Assembly (NCBI GenBank): GCA_036388635.1
Contig: DASVRL010000055.1
Location: forward strand, 1 to 6,455
Length of the DNA: 6,455 nt
Direction of reading: 5' to 3'
Source of the DNA: JALZHR01 sp036388635
GTDB taxonomy: Bacteria; Acidobacteriota; Blastocatellia; Pyrinomonadales; Pyrinomonadaceae
Shown: piece after piece, positions 1 through 6,455 of the stretch
Numbering within the stretch: the first letter of the stretch is position 1
Layout of the letters: each line of letters opens with the position of its first letter
Program-made: the position numbers and the translations under genes
The notes under the pieces: generated by a model
Database searches by the model: none
What the model was told of the DNA's origin: nothing
What the model saw: only the letters and a program-made list of their open reading frames with translations

Positions 1-1829
1 TTTTTTCTTACCGCGGGACTGCCTCCGATAAATCTGATGTGAATCGTCTGACCCGTTCTCCAGCGCGTTCTGGCTATCGGGTCGTCGTTCTCGGGCATTA
101 TTTTGTTTGGATTATTTTCCGGATTATCAAATTTCGGATTATTAACGCCACTGCGATTAAGTATTTTTATTATTGCCTCTCGCGTATTAGCGTCGAGCGA
201 ATTATCATCCAGTAGTATCGAAAGATCCGATTCCATCTTTTTTCGCTCAATCTCTTCATTTTTCTCTCTCAGATTCACGGTCAAATTGTTAGTACTCTTT
301 TTTTCTTCATCTAATAGCTCTTTTTCCCTTTTCAGCTCGTCATTAATATTGTCTACGTATACCCAACCGGAGATGGCAATGACGGCAGCCCCAAGAAACA
401 CCGCAACCAGGCAGGAGAGCACGATAATCGTCCGCCGGCGGCGCTGAGCTTGCTCGGCGGCGAGGCGTTTCTGTTCGGCTTCGGCTAATTCGCTTGCTTT
501 TTTTTGCTCGGCTTCGATGCGTTTCGCTTCGGCTTCCGCCAGCTCTTTTTCTTTCTTTTTCTCGGTTTCAACGAGCTTTTTCTTCTGCTCGTAATCGCTT
601 CGCCATTTCAAAATGGCGGCGGCGAGTTTGTCGTGAAATATCTCATAGCGACTCTCGTCGGGCTGGTCGAGCGGAGGATCGACTTCTTTTAAAATGCGCG
701 CCTGATTCAGTGCCGTTAGAACGGCATCGAGTTCGTTTGTTTCCACTTCGACCTGGTTGTGCAAATCCGATTTGGTGTAAGGAATTTTGATTCCCGAAGG
801 AGTTACCAGATATTTGAAAATGCGGGCGGCAATATCCTGCTGAGAGGCATCCAGCTTTTCCGTCAGCGCTTTATTTAGATAGTCCTGGACAATGTTTTTC
901 AATCCCTTCATATTGTCCAGAGTGCTCGAACGCAGAATCCGCTGCTGCTTGTCGCTTTCCCATAAGCGCTCCATTACCAACTGAAGATAGACGGCTTCAA
1001 TGCGGACGGCTTCCAGTTTGTTGTCTGCTTCGTTTTCGGTAATCTGCGCCGTCGTTTCCTGGCTATCGATGATTTGCTTTAAAATCTCCTCGACCAGTTC
1101 CGGTTCAATTCTGTATTCGGGCTCGCCCGGAGCGAGCAGTTCGTTATAGGCGGAAATCGGTTTCTGAATTGCCGCGCGTGCGCCTTCGGCGTTCATATGT
1201 TTGAGGCTCAGCCGGTTATCGAGAAGCTGCGGAATGCTCGTTTTAAAGCGGTCGAGCTTTGACAGCGAATCGTCGCGCAGGGAAATCAGAAATTTGGCGC
1301 GCAAGTTTAAATTATTGATTGCGTCGGGCAGTTGCGCGATAAAATCGTCTTCGTCTTTTTGAAGCGGATGCAGGTTGAAATTTTCTTCAAACTGGTCGAG
1401 AATAATCAGCAATTCCAGACCGAACCGCTCGGTCAGCGCTTGCAGCATTTCAACCAGAGTTCCGTGCGGAACAGGCTCAATTGCATCAATCTGCAAAGCC
1501 TTCGCGACGGATTCGTGCGCCGCCTGTATAAATCTGGTCAGCGGCGCGTCGCTCCAGTTCCGAAAATTTACGACGGCAAATTCCGGCAGCCCGTATTCCT
1601 GGACGCACTCGTGAGCCATCCGGTGCAGGCGATGGCTCACGCCCGCATTGAGAACCGAACTTTTCCCGACGCCGCTCGGACCGTAAAGCAGAGTCAATCG
1701 CGAAGCGCGCAGGTTTTCAATGATTATGTCGCGCTCTTTCTCGCGCCCGAAGAAAAACGGCGCGTCCTGCTCCGTGTAGGGAACTAACCCGATATAAGGT
1801 GATTCCGGCAATGTCCGGGCATCGCTCAT
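1..1829 (-). CDS. STAND-type NTPase (nSTAND1-like) with coiled coils and one membrane helix; C-terminus beyond the left edge
   Basis: I translated this frame by hand: it is open for 609 codons from ATG 1829-1827 to the window edge, with no stop, so the gene is partial at its 3' end. Seen: the N-terminal YIGLVPYTEQDAPFFFGRE segment typical of this family; Walker A GPSGVGKS (residues 50-57); Walker B LLIILDQFEE (140-149); a sensor-like FLISLRDD (180-187); YLQLVMERLW (281-290); and YEIFHDKLA (395-403), which usually closes nSTAND1 modules. A Lys/Glu/Ala-rich coiled coil (about 413-460) holds an 18-residue internal repeat. RRRR (463-466) then leads into a membrane helix (about 468-489) and a second charged coiled coil (about 495-535). 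The positive residues before the helix predict a cytoplasmic ATPase and an outside C-terminus. The last visible residues, from W590 (WRTGQTIHIRFIGG), begin a new domain. The gene follows the CHAT-SIR2 gene by 17 nt, with only a weak GTGAG ribosome site. The family couples ATP-driven oligomerisation to effector activation; the trigger here is unknown. Confidence 0.9.
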   Translation of the reverse strand, partial: MSDARTLPESPYIGLVPYTEQDAPFFFGREKERDIIIENLRASRLTLLYGPSGVGKSSVLNAGVSHRLHRMAHECVQEYGLPEFAVVNFRNWSDAPLTRFIQAAHESVAKALQIDAIEPVPHGTLVEMLQALTERFGLELLIILDQFEENFNLHPLQKDEDDFIAQLPDAINNLNLRAKFLISLRDDSLSKLDRFKTSIPQLLDNRLSLKHMNAEGARAAIQKPISAYNELLAPGEPEYRIEPELVEEILKQIIDSQETTAQITENEADNKLEAVRIEAVYLQLVMERLWESDKQQRILRSSTLDNMKGLKNIVQDYLNKALTEKLDASQQDIAARIFKYLVTPSGIKIPYTKSDLHNQVEVETNELDAVLTALNQARILKEVDPPLDQPDESRYEIFHDKLAAAILKWRSDYEQKKKLVETEKKKEKELAEAEAKRIEAEQKKASELAEAEQKRLAAEQAQRRRRTIIVLSCLVAVFLGAAVIAISGWVYVDNINDELKREKELLDEEKKSTNNLTVNLREKNEEIERKKMESDLSILLDDNSLDANTREAIIKILNRSGVNNPKFDNPENNPNKIMPENDDPIARTRWRTGQTIHIRFIGGSPAVRK

Positions 1830-1846
1830 AAATTACTACTCACTTT

Positions 1847-4015
1847 TTAAACGCTCTGCAAATGCTTATCCAGTTCTGATATATACGAATCAAAATTTTC
1901 TTCAATGACTTCTATCTTCGAAGCCTTCCAGAATTCTTTATCGATCTCCGACTGATTAGGCTGAACGACCCAGGAAATATCTCCGGGCATACTTCCTTCC
2001 CAGACGCGGTGCAGCAGGGCGCGCAGATACCAGTTGCGCATACTCGAGCCGAGAAATAAATTATTACTGGTGCGAAGCTTATTGGTCAGCTGCGGAGGCA
2101 ATAATCCGGAAAGAACTTTATAGGATAAATAATCGGAATAATGGTCTTCGGTAATCGCATAACGCTGTCCTTCGAGGTCGAAGGCGCCCGGCAGCTTGAG
2201 TATTACCGGGTCGAGGTCCGACAGTTTGTGATAGCTGGTCGGGTCGGCGATTTCCTCCGGGTTTATAGTGTAGTGCGAGCCGTTGAACTTCGCGTGAAAA
2301 AACTTGCCCTTCGTCGCGTAGCTCACGACGTGATAAGCCGGAACCGCCTTTACAAAAGCCTTTTCCAGCAGATTATCGTAGTTTGTCGTCACGACGACAA
2401 AGCGCCGCCGAACCGGGTCGCCCGTTTTATTCTGATTTGCTTTCTGAACGAGCAGGGCGATTTTGGCGATGACGTTATGGACATCAGTCGGCGTGTAATT
2501 GCCTTCGAATATCGCCGAAAGCCGGATATACAATCGATTTATAAACTCGTCTTTAACCTGCGCGTATTGCGAGACGGAAGTTAAATCCAAATTTTCCTTA
2601 AACGGATAATTGTATGCCGCGGCTAAATAGCCGGCTAATTCGCTGCTGCTCGGCAAAAAGGCTCCGGGCTGCCACGGATTCATTTCCTGGCGCCCGTAAA
2701 GATTGGCGTCCAGCCCGAGAAACGGCACCAGATTGCCTTCGATAATAGAATTGACAACCGCCCTGTAATGTTTTTCCAAATCGGTCGGATTTACTATCAG
2801 GTCGGGCGATTTGGTCACGGTTCCTGCCGGGACTTTTTTGAAATCAAACAAATTTCCGCTATCCGAGCGCATATAAAGCACGGGCGTGACCCATTCGGTC
2901 TGGTCGGCTTTACCGCTCATCGCCAGCCGCGACGCAAAAACCGCCTCGTCAATCGGCTGACCTTTGGCAATCATTTGATAGAAACGGCGCGAGAAAATAA
3001 GGGCGGCATTGTCGCTTATCTCATACTGCATCGCAATAACGGCAGGCACGTCGGCGCGATGCAAAAAATCCTGTGCCGTGCCGGAATACGAATCCTCAGC
3101 CGAAACGCTCGCTCCTTCGCAGGAATTAAGAACTACGAGGCGCAGCGTTCGGTAATTGCGTAAAATATCGGCTAATTCCTCGCTGCTGTAGGCGACTGAC
3201 GCGCCCGCTTCATTTTCGAGCAGCAAGCTCCCGCGCCCGGTACTTTTGTTAAAGGCTCCGTGCCCGATGTAGTGCAAAACGTGATACGGATTTTCTTCGG
3301 GCTGCATTGCCAGAGTGTCTATCAATGTCTCGAAAGTGGCATTTTCCAGGCGGTGAACCTCTATTTGGTTTGTTTCTTCCAGTTCGCGCAAAGCGGTTTG
3401 TATGTTTTCCAATTCCTTTTCCGCATTCAATTCCCTCAGATTCGAAGGCATTGAAATAACCACCAGCACGCGCAGCGGCGCGTCGCTGACCAATAATTCT
3501 TCAATCGGCGCGTCGTGGTTTAGATAACGGACAACCGGCGTTCGCCGGTCTTTGGCGAAAAACAAATCCTTCTCGTTGCATAAATATTCCCACGGCAAAA
3601 CGGCTAGCTCCGGCGCATTGGTCAGATTTAATCTGATGCGCAGATTGGCTTTCAGCCCGTTCGCGTGAGCAATGCTTTGATCGAATAAGGTGCGTATTCC
3701 TTCTTTGAAAATCGAAGCGAAGAGCTGTTTGCCAAAGTTTTTGGCTTGCTGCAAAGTTAAGGCTCTCGAAGCGACCGGCACCAAACTATTATCGTTACCG
3801 GCATCGTCAAAAATAAAGAGACGATTGTTTATCCCGGGCGCGACGCCGCTCTCGGGATTGGCAGCCTGAAAATCCGCCGCCGCCGGCAGCAATTGCGACT
3901 TCAGAAAATTGAGGAGCGGAGCTTCGCCCAACGGCGATTTAGCGATCACAAAATATTCTTCGCCGTCTTTATGTTGTATTTGTAAGTCAAAATTCAGGTA
4001 ATTATTCGTTAACAT
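1847..4015 (-). CDS. CHAT-domain caspase-like protease fused to a SIR2-like domain
   Basis: This is a complete 722-aa protein. Residues 1 to about 160 match the N-terminal extension of many CHAT proteins (YLNFDLQI near the start, LRIRLNLTNAPELAVLPWEYL at 125-145). The CHAT protease core is about 180-385. It has the expected catalytic dyad: H252 in HYIGHGAF and C299 in VVLNSCEGA, 47 residues apart. Residues about 415-720 are a SIR2-like domain: VPFLGLDANLYGR (430-442), VVTTNYDNLLEKAF (541-554), KLPGAFD (607-613), ITEDHYSDYL (621-630) and LFLGSSMRNWYLR (653-665). The TTNYD Asn is kept. The loop that usually reads GAG here reads GLD, and the usual catalytic His of the HG motif is Pro609, so NAD hydrolysis is doubtful. 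No signal peptide or membrane helix is seen, so the protein is probably cytoplasmic. The start at 4015 has a weak GGAA site 7-10 nt upstream. It lies first in a putative operon with the STAND gene. CHAT proteins cleave partner proteins; the substrate is not evident from sequence. Confidence 0.93.
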   Translation of the reverse strand: MLTNNYLNFDLQIQHKDGEEYFVIAKSPLGEAPLLNFLKSQLLPAAADFQAANPESGVAPGINNRLFIFDDAGNDNSLVPVASRALTLQQAKNFGKQLFASIFKEGIRTLFDQSIAHANGLKANLRIRLNLTNAPELAVLPWEYLCNEKDLFFAKDRRTPVVRYLNHDAPIEELLVSDAPLRVLVVISMPSNLRELNAEKELENIQTALRELEETNQIEVHRLENATFETLIDTLAMQPEENPYHVLHYIGHGAFNKSTGRGSLLLENEAGASVAYSSEELADILRNYRTLRLVVLNSCEGASVSAEDSYSGTAQDFLHRADVPAVIAMQYEISDNAALIFSRRFYQMIAKGQPIDEAVFASRLAMSGKADQTEWVTPVLYMRSDSGNLFDFKKVPAGTVTKSPDLIVNPTDLEKHYRAVVNSIIEGNLVPFLGLDANLYGRQEMNPWQPGAFLPSSSELAGYLAAAYNYPFKENLDLTSVSQYAQVKDEFINRLYIRLSAIFEGNYTPTDVHNVIAKIALLVQKANQNKTGDPVRRRFVVVTTNYDNLLEKAFVKAVPAYHVVSYATKGKFFHAKFNGSHYTINPEEIADPTSYHKLSDLDPVILKLPGAFDLEGQRYAITEDHYSDYLSYKVLSGLLPPQLTNKLRTSNNLFLGSSMRNWYLRALLHRVWEGSMPGDISWVVQPNQSEIDKEFWKASKIEVIEENFDSYISELDKHLQSV

Positions 4016-4163
4016 ACAAATTCCGGCAATCAGCTTTCTAAATTCCCACGATTTTTCGCGTTTATAAAAGTCTTTCCAAACTTATTTAATCGGTGCGTAA
4101 ATTTTCTTCAACTTTCTTAAACCGTTTAATTTCCGTCTTTATCGATTTATATTGGAATCCATA

Positions 4164-4192
4164 TTTATACTGCCTACTATAGACTATGACTA
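4164..4192 (-). promoter_or_regulatory. candidate sigma70-type promoter for the CHAT-SIR2/STAND operon
   Basis: Read on the minus strand, TAGTCA (4192-4187, 4 of 6 matches to TTGACA) and TATAAA (4169-4164, 5 of 6 matches to TATAAT) are separated by exactly 17 nt. Transcription would begin near 4157, leaving about 140 nt of leader before the ATG at 4015. The region is A/T-rich, so chance matches are likely; this is simply the best-spaced pair I found upstream of the operon. Confidence 0.3.
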
Positions 4193-4558
4193 TTTCCGGT
4201 AATTTCTTACATCGCTTCTGCGCGTTTCGGAAATATTTATTTTCGGTCGAGTATCTTAAGGCGTCTCTCGACTAACCGCTGATAAACGACATTCTCTCAA
4301 TTTTTTTTGCAGAAAAGACTGTCTGATTGTCTGATTTCCAACGCGCGGCAGCCGGCACGCCAAAATACAAAAAGCCAAATATCTTTAGATAATCAGCTTC
4401 GTCCGGGTAACGTCTAAAACTTCCCAATTCCGTTTTTTGATAGATGGCGGTTAACCTCGACATAACAATATTTCATCTTTCGGATTCCTATTGTTCAGGT
4501 AATGATTTTTAAAGTTCATTTACTTTAAGTAACGGAAAACCAATATCAAATTCAAATC

Positions 4559-4627
4559 GAGACCAGGAAATAATCGAATCGTAAAACTCACCATTCGATT
4601 ATTTATTTGTTTCCTTTAATCGGTCTC
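4559..4627. repeat. imperfect inverted repeat, possible hairpin
   Basis: The left arm carries gagacc (4559-4564), aggaaa (4565-4570) and, overlapping it, aaataatcgaat (4568-4579). The right arm carries attcgattattt (4593-4604), tttcct (4610-4615) and ggtctc (4622-4627). The inner 12-bp arms are perfect complements around a 13-nt loop. The outer blocks pair in the right order but need bulges on the right arm. There is no T-run placed as in a standard terminator. It could be a short REP- or MITE-like element or a regulatory hairpin; its copy number elsewhere is unknown. Confidence 0.55.
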
Positions 4628-4704
4628 AGCTCAACCCGTTTTCGGCAAGGTTCTTTAATTTTTCAAGTCAGAACATTTGCCGTCAAGCAATTATGGTCGT
4701 CGGT

Positions 4705-4719
4705 TGATAGAAACTATCA
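4705..4719. promoter_or_regulatory. 15-bp palindrome, operator-like
   Basis: TGATAG-aaa-CTATCA is a perfect 6-bp inverted repeat with a 3-nt centre, the size of many transcription-factor operators. It lies 275 nt upstream of the GH5 start and about 690 nt from the CHAT-SIR2 start. No second copy was seen in the window, and no regulator gene is present, so a regulatory role is only a possibility. Confidence 0.25.
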
Positions 4720-4830
4720 CAGCTTAATTTTAACTGTCAATATTTTTTAAACCCGAGCAGTGACTAAATAAGCGTCGATATGATATTTTTGGCAAATGAG
4801 TCGGCGATGTCCGAATTGTGAAACCGCTTT

Positions 4831-4973
4831 GCCCGAAAATTAAGAAAAGCGGGAAAAATTGCCGCGACTGATTGTAAATTGTAAATTAGTAATTCTAAAT
4901 CGTTTGACCAAGCATACCGGACATCAATTTAGAATTTACGATTTAGAAATTTTTCCGCTCTTTATTTTTGGGC
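4831..4973. repeat. long inverted structure with opposed heptamer repeats
   Basis: The left half contains consecutive 7-bp units taaattg, taaatta, gtaattc, taaatcg (4875-4902). The right half, read on the opposite strand, contains taaatcg, taaattc, taaattg (4945-4925). Within this, ttctaaatcg (4893-4902) and cgatttagaa (4939-4948) are perfect 10-bp complements. Outside it, gcccgaaaattaag and gcgggaaaaatt (4831-4860) face aatttttccgc and ctttatttttgggc (4948-4973) as an imperfect outer stem. The spacer holds ttgacc (4904-4909), followed 20 nt later by tagaat (4930-4935), a poorly spaced promoter-like pair. The structure ends 21 nt before the GH5 ATG, so it may affect that gene's expression, or it may be a dispersed intergenic repeat. 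Confidence 0.6.
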
Positions 4974-4994
4974 AAAACCAATAGGCTAAATATT

Positions 4995-6293
4995 ATGACG
5001 ATTCGCTTTATTTTATCCGTCCTGCTAATTTTAGCGGCGCTCTCGGTGCCGCTGATGGCGCAGTCTTCTTCATTCGTTACGGTCAAGGGAAACGCATTTT
5101 CCGTAAACGGCAAGCCTTATTATTTTGTCGGCACCAATTACTGGTACGGAAGTTTGCTGGGGCTTGAGAAGGATAGAACGAAGGGAATCGAGCGCCTGCG
5201 CAAAGAGTTGGACTTTTTGAAAGCCAACGGCGTCACGAACTTGCGGCTGATGGCTGGCGCCGAAGGCGAGGGAATGATTAACGGCGTGATAAGAGTCGGT
5301 CCGCCGCTGCAGCCCGAACAGGGAAAATTCGACGAAAATATCCTCGACGGGCTGGATTTAGTGCTTTTCGAGATGGGCAAGCGCAATATGAAGGCGGTCG
5401 TGTTTCTCAGCAATAACTGGGAATGGAGCGGCGGCTTTCAGCAATATTTAACGTGGCATAACCTCGTGCCGGACGCGCTTAAAACCAGAAAGCTGACCTG
5501 GGACGAACAGCGCGACATCGTCAGCAAATTTTACGGCTGCAATCCCTGCAAAGACGGTTACAACCGGCAGGCGAACCTGATTCTGAGCAGAACCAATAAA
5601 TATAATAAAAAGAAATATACGGAAGAACCGGCAATTATGGCGTGGGAACTCGCCAATGAACCGCGCCCGATGAGACCGGCGGCGAACGAGGCTTACCGGC
5701 GGTGGATAAGCGACGTTGCCGCGATGATAAAAGCCAAAGACAAAAATCATCTGGTCACTATCGGTCACGAAGGCTCTATCGGGACTGAAAGCCTGAAGCT
5801 CTTTGAAGACGTTCACGCCGACCCGAACATAGATTATCTGACCATCCACATCTGGGCGAAAAACTGGGGCTGGTTTACCGGCGAAAAAATTGCCGAAGGC
5901 TTTCCTAACGTGATGGAAAAAGCCGTCAGTTATATTAACCAGCATATTCCGATTGCCGAGCGGCTGAACAAGCCTCTGGTTATCGAAGAATTCGGGCTTC
6001 CGAGAGATAATCACTCGTTTGAGCCGAATGCTGCGACCTCTTTCAGAGACACGTATTACAACAAGATACTTTCTTTCATCGGCAATCAGCCGGGCGGCAA
6101 CGCTTCGATTGCGGGCGCCAATTTCTGGGCTTTCGGCGGCACTGCCAGACCGGTAAAAGGTCAGATTTTCTGGAAAAAAGGCGACGATTATATGGGCGAT
6201 CCGCCAATGGAAGAACAGGGTTTAAATACCGTTTTCGACAGCGACCGCAGCACCTGGAAAATAATTAAATCCGTCAGCAAATCCATCAAGTGA
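4995..6293 (+). CDS. secreted GH5-family glycoside hydrolase, probable endo-beta-1,4-mannanase
   Basis: The 432-aa protein begins with a signal peptide: Arg4, a hydrophobic run, and likely cleavage after A22 in PLMA-QSS. The catalytic domain fills the rest and fits clan GH-A, GH5. The acid/base Glu is E222 in WELANEP and the nucleophile is E332 in VIEEFG. Supporting motifs are VGTNYWYG (45-52), the conserved Arg in NLRLM (R84), NWEWSGGF (141-148), HIWAKNW (285-291) and ANFWAFGG (375-382). The layout is closest to GH5 subfamily 7 mannanases, which cleave internal beta-1,4 bonds in mannans; cellulase activity in the same family cannot be excluded. CNPC (182-185) adds a Cys pair that could form a disulfide after export. 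I chose ATG 4995 (AGG at 4983-4985) over an in-frame TTG at 4968, because the TTG lies inside the inverted repeat, lacks a ribosome site and would put nine polar residues before the signal peptide. The gene is convergent with the next one, with 3 nt between stops. Confidence 0.88.
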   Translation: MTIRFILSVLLILAALSVPLMAQSSSFVTVKGNAFSVNGKPYYFVGTNYWYGSLLGLEKDRTKGIERLRKELDFLKANGVTNLRLMAGAEGEGMINGVIRVGPPLQPEQGKFDENILDGLDLVLFEMGKRNMKAVVFLSNNWEWSGGFQQYLTWHNLVPDALKTRKLTWDEQRDIVSKFYGCNPCKDGYNRQANLILSRTNKYNKKKYTEEPAIMAWELANEPRPMRPAANEAYRRWISDVAAMIKAKDKNHLVTIGHEGSIGTESLKLFEDVHADPNIDYLTIHIWAKNWGWFTGEKIAEGFPNVMEKAVSYINQHIPIAERLNKPLVIEEFGLPRDNHSFEPNAATSFRDTYYNKILSFIGNQPGGNASIAGANFWAFGGTARPVKGQIFWKKGDDYMGDPPMEEQGLNTVFDSDRSTWKIIKSVSKSIK

Positions 6294-6296
6294 ATT

Positions 6297-6455
6297 TTAC
6301 GGGCTTCTTCCGACGCCGAGCGCGTCGGCGACGCGATTGATGTAATTAAACCAGGCGGCAATCAAAGTGATCTGTAAAATCGCCTGATCGTCGAAACCGG
6401 CGGCGCGCAAACGTTCGTGATAAGCGGGCGTGATTTTCACGGCATCTTTCGTCAA
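6297..6455 (-). CDS. C-terminal end of a carboxymuconolactone decarboxylase/peroxidase-related (AhpD-like) protein
   Basis: Only the last 52 residues and the stop are in the window; the start lies beyond the right edge. The visible part reads LTKDAVKITPAYHERLRAAG, then FDDQAILQITLIAAWFNYIN and RVADALGVGRSP. The LRAAGFDD...IL...AAWFNYINRVADALGV pattern is typical of the C-terminus of peroxidase-related alkylhydroperoxidase-like proteins of the CMD superfamily. Members reduce peroxides through a CxxC pair in the CMD core; that core is not visible here, so activity cannot be judged. The gene ends 3 nt from the convergent GH5 gene, so any terminator must lie inside coding sequence. No functional link to the mannanase is evident. 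Confidence 0.82.
   Translation of the reverse strand: MTKDAVKITPAYHERLRAAGFDDQAILQITLIAAWFNYINRVADALGVGRSP

Larger units (their letters stand above)
4016..4994. other. A/T-rich intergenic region between divergent genes
   Basis: About 980 bases separate the start of the minus-strand CHAT-SIR2 gene from the start of the plus-strand GH5 gene. I found no convincing gene or tRNA. Apart from the candidate promoter and the inverted structures listed separately, it holds a tandem duplication of the octamer gtctgatt (4321-4336). A 63-codon open frame on the minus strand (4463-4272) lacks a good ribosome site and any recognisable motif, so I do not call it. The length is generous for a bacterial divergent spacer, so a small RNA or a decayed insertion could be hidden here, but nothing visible proves either. 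Confidence 0.7.

Noticed and set aside
103..1787. Several plus-strand open frames of 60-150 codons
   Set aside because: They are antisense shadows of the STAND gene, whose own frame shows clear family motifs throughout. Their residues are low-complexity (Ser/Phe/Leu or Arg rich).
2141..3454. Three plus-strand open frames opposite the CHAT-SIR2 gene
   Set aside because: They overlap conserved CHAT and SIR2 motifs on the other strand and have no recognisable domains.
4272..4463. 63-codon open frame on the minus strand upstream of the CHAT-SIR2 gene
   Set aside because: No good ribosome site, no recognisable motif, and it runs through a simple octamer duplication (4321-4336). It is best treated as a chance frame unless homologues are found.
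4831..4973. CRISPR array
   Set aside because: The repeats are 7-bp units without unique spacers of regular length and they face each other, so this is not a CRISPR.
4968..4994. Upstream TTG start for the GH5 gene
   Set aside because: It lacks a ribosome site, lies in the right arm of the inverted repeat, and would add MGKTNRLNI before an otherwise standard signal peptide. ATG 4995 fits better.
5138..6014. Two minus-strand open frames opposite the GH5 gene
   Set aside because: They are antisense to the conserved GH5 catalytic regions, so they are shadow frames.
6311..6330. GC-rich hairpin possibilities near the convergent stops (cgccga/tcggcg and cgacgc/gcgtcg)
   Set aside because: They lie within the coding end of the CMD-family gene, compete with each other and have no T-run on either side, so a terminator is not supported.

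Overview
The window looks like part of a mid-GC, free-living bacterial chromosome. The mix of large CHAT/STAND signalling proteins, a secreted Bacteroides-like GH5 mannanase and A/T-rich heptamer repeats between genes would suit an Acidobacteriota (Blastocatellia/Pyrinomonadales-like) genome. That placement is a weak inference from gene style, not from a marker gene.

Positions 1-4015 hold two minus-strand genes, 17 nt apart, that look like an operon. The promoter-proximal gene (4015-1847) encodes a 722-aa fusion of a CHAT (caspase-like) protease and a C-terminal SIR2-like domain. The second gene (start 1829, running off the left edge) encodes a STAND NTPase. It has Walker A and B motifs, a conserved helical region ending in a YEIFHD motif, a charged coiled coil, RRRR followed by one membrane helix, a second coiled coil, and the first residues of another domain. 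That domain start resembles matrixin/astacin-like metallopeptidase modules. The STAND reading frame is open from its ATG to the window edge.

Positions 4016-4994 contain no gene I can support. They hold a candidate promoter for the CHAT/STAND operon, an imperfect inverted repeat (4559-4627), a 15-bp palindrome (4705-4719), and a longer inverted structure (4831-4973) built from heptamer repeats just upstream of the next gene.

Positions 4995-6293 (plus strand) encode a secreted GH5 glycoside hydrolase, most like endo-beta-1,4-mannanases. Three bases beyond its stop lies the stop of a convergent minus-strand gene (6455-6297), of which only the last 52 residues of a carboxymuconolactone decarboxylase/peroxidase-related protein are visible.

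The CHAT-SIR2/STAND pair is the part most likely to be a little-described system. A protease/NAD-binding fusion is paired with a membrane-anchored STAND ATPase whose C-terminal module should lie outside the cytoplasm. The SIR2 domain lacks the usual catalytic His and has an altered glycine loop. A defence or cell-death role is inference; the hydrolase and peroxidase-like genes look like ordinary neighbours.
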